NCBI RefSeq assembly: GCF_029714365.1
Contig: NZ_CP121659.1
Location: 2,356,001-2,420,000, forward strand
DNA: 64,000 nt
From: Sinorhizobium terangae
Lineage (GTDB): Bacteria > Pseudomonadota > Alphaproteobacteria > Rhizobiales > Rhizobiaceae
Direction: 5' to 3'
Positions 26,296 through 33,707 of this stretch are shown here, piece after piece. A program made the translations under genes and the position numbers. The notes under the pieces were generated by a model. The model had not been told where the DNA came from. It ran no database searches and was given only the letters and a program-made list of their open reading frames with translations. Numbering within the stretch: position 1 is the stretch's first letter; every line of letters starts with the position of its first letter.

Positions 26296-27435
26296 TTGTC
26301 TCGTCCTAACGTCGGTCTTATGACCATCATCCGGGTCATCGCGCTTCTGTCGATGACACTCTTCTACTTCGCCGCGCGGGCGGAAACCCAATGGCCGATA
26401 AGCATCACCGATGCGGTTGGCCGGCAAGTGACAATACCGGCCCCACCCAAGGCGGTTCTGCTCGGCAGCGGTTTCAACCTCGTCGCCGTTTCGCTCATCC
26501 ATCCGGATCCCGTAAGCCTCCTCGCCGGCTGGTCGGGTGACATGAAGAACGACAATCCGGAAATCTACGAAAGCTTCGTCCGCAAGTTCCCGAGGCTCGC
26601 AGAGGTGCCGTTGATCGATGACGGCAGCGGAGCGGGCCTGTCCTTCGAGGCGCTCCTGACGCTGAAGGCCGACCTCGCGATCCTTGCCAACTGGCAGGCC
26701 GATACGGAACCGGGCAAGCGTGCGATCGACTATCTCGAAAGCGTCGGCGTGCCGGTGGTCGTGGTCGACTTCAACGGCGATCCCTTGAAGAACACCGCCG
26801 CCAACATGCGCCTGCTCGGCAAGATCTTCGGGCGGGAGAAGCAGGCCGAAGATTTCGCCCGCTTCTATGAAGAGCGCCTCGCCCGCATCCGCGAACGGGT
26901 TGCGAAGCATCCCGAGCCCGGACCGACCGTGCTTGTGGAAGCGTTCCCCGGCGCAGCCGCCTGTTGCTGGGCTTACGGTGTCGGCGGGCTCGGAGAGTTC
27001 GTCAGCATCACAGGCAGCCGCAATATCGTCGAAGGAAGGTTGCCGCGCCCCGGCGGCATGGTCAACGCCGAGGCGATCATGGCCAAAAATCCCGAGGTCT
27101 ACATCGCGACCTCTTCGCCGGGCGGAAAATACAGCGGCTTCTCCATCGGGCCCGGCGTGAAGGCGGAAGATGCAGAGCGGACCCTGGCGGAAGCGGTCGG
27201 AACGCCGGTGATGACGAGCATCGCGGCGGTACGCAACGGACGCGTCTATGGGCTCTGGAATTTCTTCAATGCCGTGCCGCTGAACATCCTCGCGGCGGAA
27301 GCCTTCGCCTCCTGGCTGCGCCCAGACCTTTTTCCGGATGTCGATCCAGCGGCGAGCCTTGCCGAAATCAACACGCGCTTCGCCGCGGTTCCTTTCGAGG
27401 GCAGTTACTGGATCAGTCTGAAGCGCGGGAAATAG
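26296..27435 (+). CDS. fhuP: Hydroxamate siderophore periplasmic binding protein
   Basis: A helical-backbone, type-III periplasmic binding protein of 379 residues. The signal peptide ends AARAE. The mature part opens WPISITDAVGRQVTIPAPPKA, as in FhuD/BtuF-type proteins, and includes ILANWQAD and VVVDFNG. A TTG at 26296 lies eight bases after AAGGA and fits better than the ATG at 26320, which has no ribosome site; the start is therefore probably TTG. No permease or ATPase is encoded here. In Sinorhizobium meliloti the haem permease HmuUV serves the hydroxamate binding protein, so the same arrangement is inferred. Confidence 0.88.
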   Translation: MSRPNVGLMTIIRVIALLSMTLFYFAARAETQWPISITDAVGRQVTIPAPPKAVLLGSGFNLVAVSLIHPDPVSLLAGWSGDMKNDNPEIYESFVRKFPRLAEVPLIDDGSGAGLSFEALLTLKADLAILANWQADTEPGKRAIDYLESVGVPVVVVDFNGDPLKNTAANMRLLGKIFGREKQAEDFARFYEERLARIRERVAKHPEPGPTVLVEAFPGAAACCWAYGVGGLGEFVSITGSRNIVEGRLPRPGGMVNAEAIMAKNPEVYIATSSPGGKYSGFSIGPGVKAEDAERTLAEAVGTPVMTSIAAVRNGRVYGLWNFFNAVPLNILAAEAFASWLRPDLFPDVDPAASLAEINTRFAAVPFEGSYWISLKRGK

Positions 27436-27578
27436 TGCATCGGCGTCCAGAAATGAGCGTGAACGCTGGGGCAGCTAGCACCTTGATTCTTATTCGGTTC
27501 ACTTCCTCCGGGCACACGCGCATCTGCCAATTGCCAGTCGCGCTCGACCCCATATAAGGTGCCGCGAGGAGGCGCTTC

Positions 27579-28097
27579 ATGCTGTGGTTGATTGTCCTGC
27601 TGGTCGCGGTGGCGATCGTCTATCTTGCGGCCCGGTACAGCCGTTTTCGCAGCCAGGCGGAGCTGATCCTGTCAGTTGCCGTCGCGCTCGGCCTGATCGT
27701 CGCCTTCGTGATCTGGCTGAGCGACCGTGGCAGCCAACAACCGCCCACGCCTGAGCCAACCCGCCCTGCCGGGCTAACGACCGAGGACGTTGCGCTCGAA
27801 GGCGTGACCTTCGAGCGCAACCAGTCCGAGCGGAGCTACCGCGTCCGCGGCACCGTTCACAACAGATCCGCCGCGGCTCTCGAATATTTCCGGCTGACCG
27901 TCACGCTCGAAGACTGCCCCGGCGGTGCCTGCGAACAGATCGGCGACGACACGGCGCTCATCCTCGTTCGCGTTCCGGGCGGCCAAAGCCGCCCGTTCGA
28001 GACGTTCCTCACCTTTCCGTTCCGCGACGGAGAACCGCCGACCACGCCGAAATGGACCTACGAGGTGAGCCAGGTGAGAGGCGCGGCGACGCGTTAG
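27579..28097 (+). CDS. Small membrane-anchored protein, unknown function
   Basis: A 172-residue protein with two N-terminal membrane helices (LWLIVLLVAVAIVYLAA and LILSVAVALGLIVAFVIWL). A Pro-rich linker follows, then a globular domain of about 100 residues (VRGTVHNRSAAALEYFRLTVTLEDCP) resembling FxLYD/immunoglobulin-like extracytoplasmic domains. The two Cys in EDCPGGACEQ could form a disulfide. GGAGG precedes the ATG. No function is recognised. Confidence 0.8.
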   Translation: MLWLIVLLVAVAIVYLAARYSRFRSQAELILSVAVALGLIVAFVIWLSDRGSQQPPTPEPTRPAGLTTEDVALEGVTFERNQSERSYRVRGTVHNRSAAALEYFRLTVTLEDCPGGACEQIGDDTALILVRVPGGQSRPFETFLTFPFRDGEPPTTPKWTYEVSQVRGAATR

Positions 28098-28204
28098 AAC
28101 AATTCCATAAAAGTGCGTAGCGATTTCGGTCTGGAATTTGCGAAGTTCAAAGAGCGAGGGAGCGCGAGCCTCAGGCGGCGACCCGCGCCCACCAATCCTC
28201 GCAA

Positions 28205-28789
28205 TCACGCCGCCTCGGCGCCGCGGAGCGCCGCAAGGACTTCACCCGTCGTCACGACCGAAGCGAATTCCGCCCTCAGCGTCGCGACGTGCGCGCGATG
28301 GACATCCCGCGCGGGAACCACGCCGCTTGCGCCGTCCGCCAGATCGAAACAATCGCAGGCATCCTCCACAAGGATCACTCGGTATCCGATATTTGCGCCC
28401 ACCCGCACCGATGTCGAAACGCACATGTCCGTCGAGATGCCGAAGAGCACGACGGTCTCGGCGCCGAGACGCCGGAGCCGCAAGTCCAGGTCGGTGCCGA
28501 TGAAGGCGGCGTTCACGCTCTTGGTGACCAACGGCTCGTCGACTTGCGGCTCGAAACCGGGACGGAAAGCGTTACCCGGCCGGTCCGGACGCAACGTCGA
28601 TCCTTCCTCGACACTATCGTGCCGCACATGGATGATCGGCCGCTTCGCGGCGCGCCACGCGGCGAGAAGCGTAAGGCCGTTCTCATCGACGCGGTCGTTC
28701 CAGCGCGGCGGCCATGGCGCCGCGTCAAAAGCCTGCTGCATGTCGATCGGTATCAGGATGGCATCGTCGGGCAATTTCAAGCTGTTCAT
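28205..28789 (-). CDS. Cysteine hydrolase, isochorismatase family
   Basis: A 194-residue protein with the family triad: Asp16 in IPIDMQQAF, a Lys in VTKSVNAAF and the nucleophile Cys in STDMCVSTSVR. A cis-peptide region GISTD precedes the Cys. Members hydrolyse amides or enol ethers (nicotinamidase, N-carbamoylsarcosine amidase, isochorismatase). It is divergent from an Lrp-type regulator 60 nt away, which probably controls it. The substrate is not known. Confidence 0.9.
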   Translation of the reverse strand: MNSLKLPDDAILIPIDMQQAFDAAPWPPRWNDRVDENGLTLLAAWRAAKRPIIHVRHDSVEEGSTLRPDRPGNAFRPGFEPQVDEPLVTKSVNAAFIGTDLDLRLRRLGAETVVLFGISTDMCVSTSVRVGANIGYRVILVEDACDCFDLADGASGVVPARDVHRAHVATLRAEFASVVTTGEVLAALRGAEAA

Positions 28790-28849
28790 GGATATGGCTC
28801 CTTCGTTGTTCCTGAACGGTAACTGCCCTATCGTCCGGTTTCACTGAGC

Positions 28850-29347
28850 ATGATGTTGCCTGGTCCGGACATTCGTCCGGCAGCACCGGCAGGGGACGAT
28901 GATTTGACCGAACTCGATGAAAAGGACCGGCTGTTGATCGCCGCATTGCGCAAGGATTCGCGCCAGAGTCTTGTGGCGCTCGCCCGCCATGCCGGCCTCT
29001 CCCGCAGCGCCACGCATGAGCGGCTGCGGCGTCTCGAGGCGAAGGGTGTGGTTGCCGGCTACACGATCCGCCTCGGTCAGGAGGACAAATCGCCGGTCGT
29101 GCGTGCGCTTGTCGCCGTCGCCTTCCAGCCCGGCAAGAATTGCGACCACGTGGTGCCGCATCTTTCCGGCATGCCGCATGTCGTCAGTTGTTGGTCGCTT
29201 GCAGGCGCAACGGACCTGATGTTGCTCGTCGAATGCGATTCCAACGGCGACCTAGACACGATCCGACGGCAGATCGCCACGATTCCGGGTGTCGCCACTG
29301 TTCAGACGCATGTGACGCTCAGGACGCACTTCGACCGCCGAAGCTGA
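28850..29347 (+). CDS. Lrp/AsnC-family transcriptional regulator
   Basis: A 165-residue protein. The N-terminal helix-turn-helix is ELDEKDRLLIAALRKDSRQS with SLVALARHAGLSRSATHERL. The C-terminal RAM/ligand domain includes VVSCWSLAGATDLMLLVECD. Residues 1-18 precede the conserved region, so a TTG at 28904 (LTELDEKDR) is an alternative start. It is divergent from the cysteine hydrolase gene and probably regulates it in response to an amino acid or related effector. Confidence 0.9.
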   Translation: MMLPGPDIRPAAPAGDDDLTELDEKDRLLIAALRKDSRQSLVALARHAGLSRSATHERLRRLEAKGVVAGYTIRLGQEDKSPVVRALVAVAFQPGKNCDHVVPHLSGMPHVVSCWSLAGATDLMLLVECDSNGDLDTIRRQIATIPGVATVQTHVTLRTHFDRRS

Positions 29348-29401
29348 CAGCGCGAGCGATTCCGCCTTAAGCGGGAAAGCGGAACCGCCCTTCTATTGTC
29401 G

Positions 29402-30949
29402 TCAGCAATAGATCCTGAATTTATCGCGGATCGCCCGGTCGATCTCGGGTGCGATCACCGAAGGTGCGGCCTCCGCGAGAATGCGGTTCTTCCTCTCGAT
29501 CGCGCGCGCGACGAGGTCCGGACGGCCGATCTCCACCCATTCCTTCGGGCTCGTGCGATCGGCGACGGCCGGATAGATGTATTCCGTCTGCATCAGCCCG
29601 AGCGTCTGCGGGTGGCCGAGATAGTGGCCGGGCCCGTCGAGGCAGACAGAGCGCATGGTTTCGAGCGAAATCGAATCCTCGGTCACGTCGATGCCGCGGA
29701 TGCAGCGTTGAACCTGGCCAAGCATGTCGTCGCCGAGCACCAGCGATTCCAGGCAGAAGCCGAGAAGCGACGCGTGCATGCCGACCGCCTCGTAGACCAT
29801 GTTGAGGCCGGAAAGCCCTGCCATCACGTTGGAGATCGCCTGCTCCCAGCCGGCCTGCATGTCCGGCAGCTTGGCGTCCGCGATGCCGGCGGCAGCCCCG
29901 CCCGGCAGACGATAGAACTGATGCATCTGCGCGCAGCCGGCCGTCAGCAGCGCCTGCTCGCCCGAGCCGCCGGACATCGCCCCGGTCCTCAAGTCAGAGA
30001 CGAAGGGCCAGGTGCCAAAGACCGCCGGGTGGCCGGGGGACATGGCGTTGACATAGACGACGCCCGCCAGACATTCGGCGACCGCCTGCACGATCGCCGT
30101 CGCAAGTGGCGCCGGCGCGGTTGCGCCCGCCTGCCCGGCGGAAAGCAGGAGGATCGGCATGCCGCCACGGATGCATTTCTCCATGGTCACGCAGCTTTCC
30201 TCGGCGAACTTCATCGGCGGTACGACGAAGCAGTTGGAATTGGAGACGAACGGCCGCGCCCGCCATTTCTCCTCTCCATCGGCGATCATGTGGATCAGAT
30301 CGAAGCAGCCCTCGACATGCGACGGATCGGAAAAGCTGGTGCCGACATGTTTGGTCGTTCCGGCGCAACAGGCATAGAGCGTGTTGATGTCCATGAGGAA
30401 ATTGTCGGGAATGTCGCGGCAGACCATGGCCCGCTGGAAGAAGTGGACGTTGTCGAGATGGTGCACGAGTTGCGCCGCGTTCAAGAGGTCCTTCGCGGTT
30501 GACTCTCGGTACTCCCGCTTCTCGACATCGACAACGTGAACCGCCGCGCCGGCGGTGCCGTAATAGACGCGGGTACCGCTAAGCTCGAGGTCCTGCTTCG
30601 GATCACGGGCGTAGAGTGTGATGTCCCGTGCCGCAACGGCCAGCATGTCCTCGACCAGCGCGCGTGGAAACCGGATGCGTCCGTCGTCTCCTAGGATGGC
30701 GCCGGCACCGGTCATGATCTCGATGCCTGATTTCGGCGCATTGGCAAGGCCGATCTCTTCCAGCGCATCGAGCGCGGCTTCATGGATTCGTCGGACATTC
30801 GTTTCGCTCAGCGGCTTGTACTGCCCACCAGGGAGACCGGGCCGAACCGGCCGGATGTTTTCCGCGAGCGGTGCGGAGCGAAGCGCCACGCGCGCTGCCC
30901 GTCCGCCTGCCCGTCTCGAAACCGCAACTGCGCATTCCTCAGCCATCAT
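29402..30949 (-). CDS. MttB-superfamily (trimethylamine methyltransferase-like) methyltransferase, non-pyrrolysine
   Basis: A 515-residue protein of the MttB superfamily. The N-terminal region RPVRPGLPGGQYKPLSETNVRRIHEAALDALEEIG is followed by a TIM-barrel-type body. It is read as one uninterrupted frame, so the in-frame amber (pyrrolysine) codon of archaeal MttB is absent; this is the class that includes glycine betaine methyltransferases. These move a methyl group from a quaternary amine to a corrinoid protein. GGGAG lies just before the ATG at 30949; another ATG follows at 30946. It is the last of three minus-strand genes with DMGDH-like and SarDH-like enzymes, which would complete demethylation to glycine. 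No corrinoid protein gene is nearby. Confidence 0.88.
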   Translation of the reverse strand: MMAEECAVAVSRRAGGRAARVALRSAPLAENIRPVRPGLPGGQYKPLSETNVRRIHEAALDALEEIGLANAPKSGIEIMTGAGAILGDDGRIRFPRALVEDMLAVAARDITLYARDPKQDLELSGTRVYYGTAGAAVHVVDVEKREYRESTAKDLLNAAQLVHHLDNVHFFQRAMVCRDIPDNFLMDINTLYACCAGTTKHVGTSFSDPSHVEGCFDLIHMIADGEEKWRARPFVSNSNCFVVPPMKFAEESCVTMEKCIRGGMPILLLSAGQAGATAPAPLATAIVQAVAECLAGVVYVNAMSPGHPAVFGTWPFVSDLRTGAMSGGSGEQALLTAGCAQMHQFYRLPGGAAAGIADAKLPDMQAGWEQAISNVMAGLSGLNMVYEAVGMHASLLGFCLESLVLGDDMLGQVQRCIRGIDVTEDSISLETMRSVCLDGPGHYLGHPQTLGLMQTEYIYPAVADRTSPKEWVEIGRPDLVARAIERKNRILAEAAPSVIAPEIDRAIRDKFRIYC

Positions 30950-31259
30950 TCGATCTCCCAATGGCGCCTGTCGCCGTCCAAAGCGTGTCGCTTCAATTGG
31001 AGCCGTGCGACGTGCTTAAAGACTTGTTTTCATGTATGTCGTCGGCCCGAAATCGCTGGACACTTTCGGGGCGACATTGCCTGGCTCTTTGCCCCTCACC
31101 CTAGCCCTCTCCCCGCACGCGGGGAGAGGGGACGAGCCGACGCTGCGTGTTCCTTCTCCCGAGGGCGAGGTTCGGCTCGCGGCCGCGGCATATCCCTTCT
31201 CCCCGTCAAAGCGGGGAGAAGGTGCCGGCAGGCGGATGAGGGGCAATCGTTTTTCGCGT
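30950..31259. repeat. Intergenic region with mosaic repeat, family A
   Basis: The 310-nt gap between the SarDH-like and MttB-like genes is half filled by a family A element at 31082-31247. One end is GCCCCTCACCCTAGCCCTCT and the other GGTGCCGGCAGGCGGATGAG, with two inner palindromes (CTCCCCGC...GCGGGGAG and CTTCTCCCCG...CGGGGAGAAG). The remaining bases near 30960-31080 show no gene. Confidence 0.8.
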
Positions 31260-33707
31260 TTACGCCCGCACCCGGTCCGCCTTCGGGTCGTACATCGGCT
31301 TCAATGAAGCCTCGGCCTTGACCCGCGTTCCGGCAATCTCGATCTCGTAATTCGACGCCAGCACATCCGCGACGCTCTCCCCTTGGCAGGGCACATAACC
31401 AAGGCCGATCGCGCCGCCGAGGTGATGACCGTAATTGCCGGACGTAATCGTGCCGACGATCTCGCCGTCGCGGACGATCGCTTCGTTGTGGAAGAGCAGC
31501 GGCTCCGGATCGGAGAGCCGGAATTGCACCAGCCTGCGGGAAAGCCCCTTGTCGCGCTTGGCAAGCACAGCCTCGCGGCCAATGAAATCGCCCTTCTCGG
31601 GCTTCACCGCAAAGCCGAGCCCCGCTTCTAGCACATGATCCTCATCGGTGATGTCGTGCCCAAAATGGCGGAACGCCTTCTCGATCCGGCAGCTGTCGAG
31701 CGTATGAAGGCCACAGAGCTTGAGCCCAACATCGCCGCCCGCGGCCTCGAGCGTCTCAAACACATGCGCCGCCTGATCGGTGGAGACATAAAGCTCCCAG
31801 CCGAGCTCACCGACATAGGTGACGCGGTGGGCACGAGCGAGGCCCATGCCGATTTCGATTTCGCGCGCCGTTCCGAACGGATGCGCCTGATTGGAAAAGT
31901 CGTTGGGACTGACCTTCTGCATCAGTTCGCGTGCCTTCGGGCCCATCACGCAAAGCACGCTTTCGGCAGCGGTGACATCGGTGATCACCACGAATTCGTC
32001 ACGGACATGCTTGCGCAGCCAGGCGAGATCGCGTTGCAGCGTCGCGCCGGGCACCACCAGGAAGAAGGCGCTTTCCGAAAGACGCGTAACCGTCAGGTCG
32101 CTCTCGATGCCGCCGCGCGCATTCAGCATCTGCGTGTAGACGATCCGGCCAGGCTCGACATTCATCTCGTTGGCACAGAGCCGCTGCAGGAACAAGAGTG
32201 CGTCTCGCCCTTCGACCCGGATCTTGCCGAAGGATGTCATGTCAAAAAGACCGACGCCGCCGCGAACGGCAAGATGCTCCGCACGCTGGTTTTCGAACCA
32301 GTTCTCGCGCTTCCAGGAGTAGCGGTATTCGCGCTCCTGTCCATCCCGTGCGAACCAGTTGGCGCGCTCCCAGCCCGCCACCTCACCGAAAACGGCGCCG
32401 CGGGCCTTCAGATGTTCATGAAGGGGTGAACGGCGGACGCCGCGCGCAGTCGCCATCTGGCGATAGGGGAAATGGTCGGCATAGAGCAGCCCTAGCGTTT
32501 CAGACACGCGCTCCTTGAGATATCTCCGGTTTCTCTGGAACGGCTGCGCGCGACGGATATCGACCTCCCAGAGATCGAAGGGTGGCTCGCCGTCGTTCAT
32601 CCATTGTGCCAGCGCCATGCCGGCACCGCCGGACGAGACGATGCCGATCGAATTGTAGCCGGCGGCAACCCAGTAGCCCTTCGCCTCCGGCGCCTCGCCG
32701 AGATAGTAGCGGTCATCGGGCGTAAAGCTCTCCGGCCCGTTGAAGAAGGTGTGAATGCCCGCCGTTTCCAGCATCGGCATGCGGTTGACCGCCATTTCGA
32801 GGATCGGCGCGAAATGATCGAAGTCCTCCGGCAACTGGTCGAAGCAGAAGTCCTCGCGGATGCCCTCCATGCCCCAGGGCTTGGCTTTGAGTTCGAAGGC
32901 GCCGACGAGCATCTTGCCGGCATCTTCCTTGTAATAGGTGCACTCGTCCGGCACGCGCAGCACCGGCAGACGGGCGAGGCCGGGGATTGCCTCGGTGACG
33001 ATATAGAAATGCTCGCAGGCATGGAGCGGCACGGTGACCCCTACTTGCCGGGCAAGCTCTCTGCCCCACATGCCGGCGCAGTTGACGACGTTCTCGGTCT
33101 CGATCGTGAAGCTCTCGCCGTCCTGCTCGCAGGTGACCCCGGTAACGCGGCCATTCTTCTTCAGCACCGACGTGACCTTCACGCCTTCGATGATGGTCGC
33201 ACCGTTCTGGCGGGCGCCCTTGGCAAGCGCCATGGCGATATTGGCCGGATCGCACTGGCCGTCGAGCGGCAGATGCACGGCCGCCTTCACGTCCGAGGTG
33301 TTGAGATGGGGATAGAGCTCCTTGACCTCGCTCGGCGTGATCTCGCGAACGTCCACATTGAACGCACGGGCGAGAGATGCCTGGCGGTAGATCTCTTCCT
33401 TGCGCTCTTCCGTCAGCGCCACGGTGATCGACCCGTTCTGGCGCATGCCGGTGGCGATGCCGGTCTCGGCTTCGAGCTTGACGTAGAGGTCGGCCGAATA
33501 TTTCGCGAGCCGGGTCATGTTCTGCGAGGCGCGAAGCTGGCCGATCAAACCGGCCGCATGCCAGGTCGTGCCGGAGGTCAGCTGCTTGCGCTCGAGCAGC
33601 ACCACGTCCGTCCAGCCGAGTTTCGACAGATGGTAGGCGACCGAGCAACCGGAGACGCCGCCGCCGATGATGACAGCACGGGCTTTTGCAGGAATGGGCT
33701 TCGTCAT
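31260..33707 (-). CDS. FAD-dependent methylamine dehydrogenase with GcvT domains, sarcosine dehydrogenase-like
   Basis: An 815-residue two-part enzyme. The N-terminal DAO-type FAD domain has AVIIGGGVSGCSVAYHLSKL and TSGTTWHAAG, where His50 aligns with the covalent-flavin His of DMGDH/SarDH. The C-terminal GcvT-like folate-binding domains begin near residue 430 (GRRSPL-type linker; GLFDMTSFGKIRVEG). It oxidatively demethylates a secondary or tertiary amine and passes C1 to tetrahydrofolate. The N-terminal sequence resembles sarcosine dehydrogenase more than DMGDH. Its ATG overlaps the stop of the upstream paralogue (ATGA at 33707-33704). Inferred step: sarcosine to glycine. Confidence 0.88.
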   Translation of the reverse strand: MTKPIPAKARAVIIGGGVSGCSVAYHLSKLGWTDVVLLERKQLTSGTTWHAAGLIGQLRASQNMTRLAKYSADLYVKLEAETGIATGMRQNGSITVALTEERKEEIYRQASLARAFNVDVREITPSEVKELYPHLNTSDVKAAVHLPLDGQCDPANIAMALAKGARQNGATIIEGVKVTSVLKKNGRVTGVTCEQDGESFTIETENVVNCAGMWGRELARQVGVTVPLHACEHFYIVTEAIPGLARLPVLRVPDECTYYKEDAGKMLVGAFELKAKPWGMEGIREDFCFDQLPEDFDHFAPILEMAVNRMPMLETAGIHTFFNGPESFTPDDRYYLGEAPEAKGYWVAAGYNSIGIVSSGGAGMALAQWMNDGEPPFDLWEVDIRRAQPFQRNRRYLKERVSETLGLLYADHFPYRQMATARGVRRSPLHEHLKARGAVFGEVAGWERANWFARDGQEREYRYSWKRENWFENQRAEHLAVRGGVGLFDMTSFGKIRVEGRDALLFLQRLCANEMNVEPGRIVYTQMLNARGGIESDLTVTRLSESAFFLVVPGATLQRDLAWLRKHVRDEFVVITDVTAAESVLCVMGPKARELMQKVSPNDFSNQAHPFGTAREIEIGMGLARAHRVTYVGELGWELYVSTDQAAHVFETLEAAGGDVGLKLCGLHTLDSCRIEKAFRHFGHDITDEDHVLEAGLGFAVKPEKGDFIGREAVLAKRDKGLSRRLVQFRLSDPEPLLFHNEAIVRDGEIVGTITSGNYGHHLGGAIGLGYVPCQGESVADVLASNYEIEIAGTRVKAEASLKPMYDPKADRVRA

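Noticed and set aside
29358..29390. Possible terminator after the Lrp gene
   Set aside because: TTCCGC and GCGGAA can pair around a 13-nt loop, but the stem is short and no clear T-run follows in either direction.
29396..30502. Plus-strand open frame (368 codons) opposite the MttB-like gene
   Set aside because: No recognisable motif, and the minus strand encodes a full-length methyltransferase-family protein.
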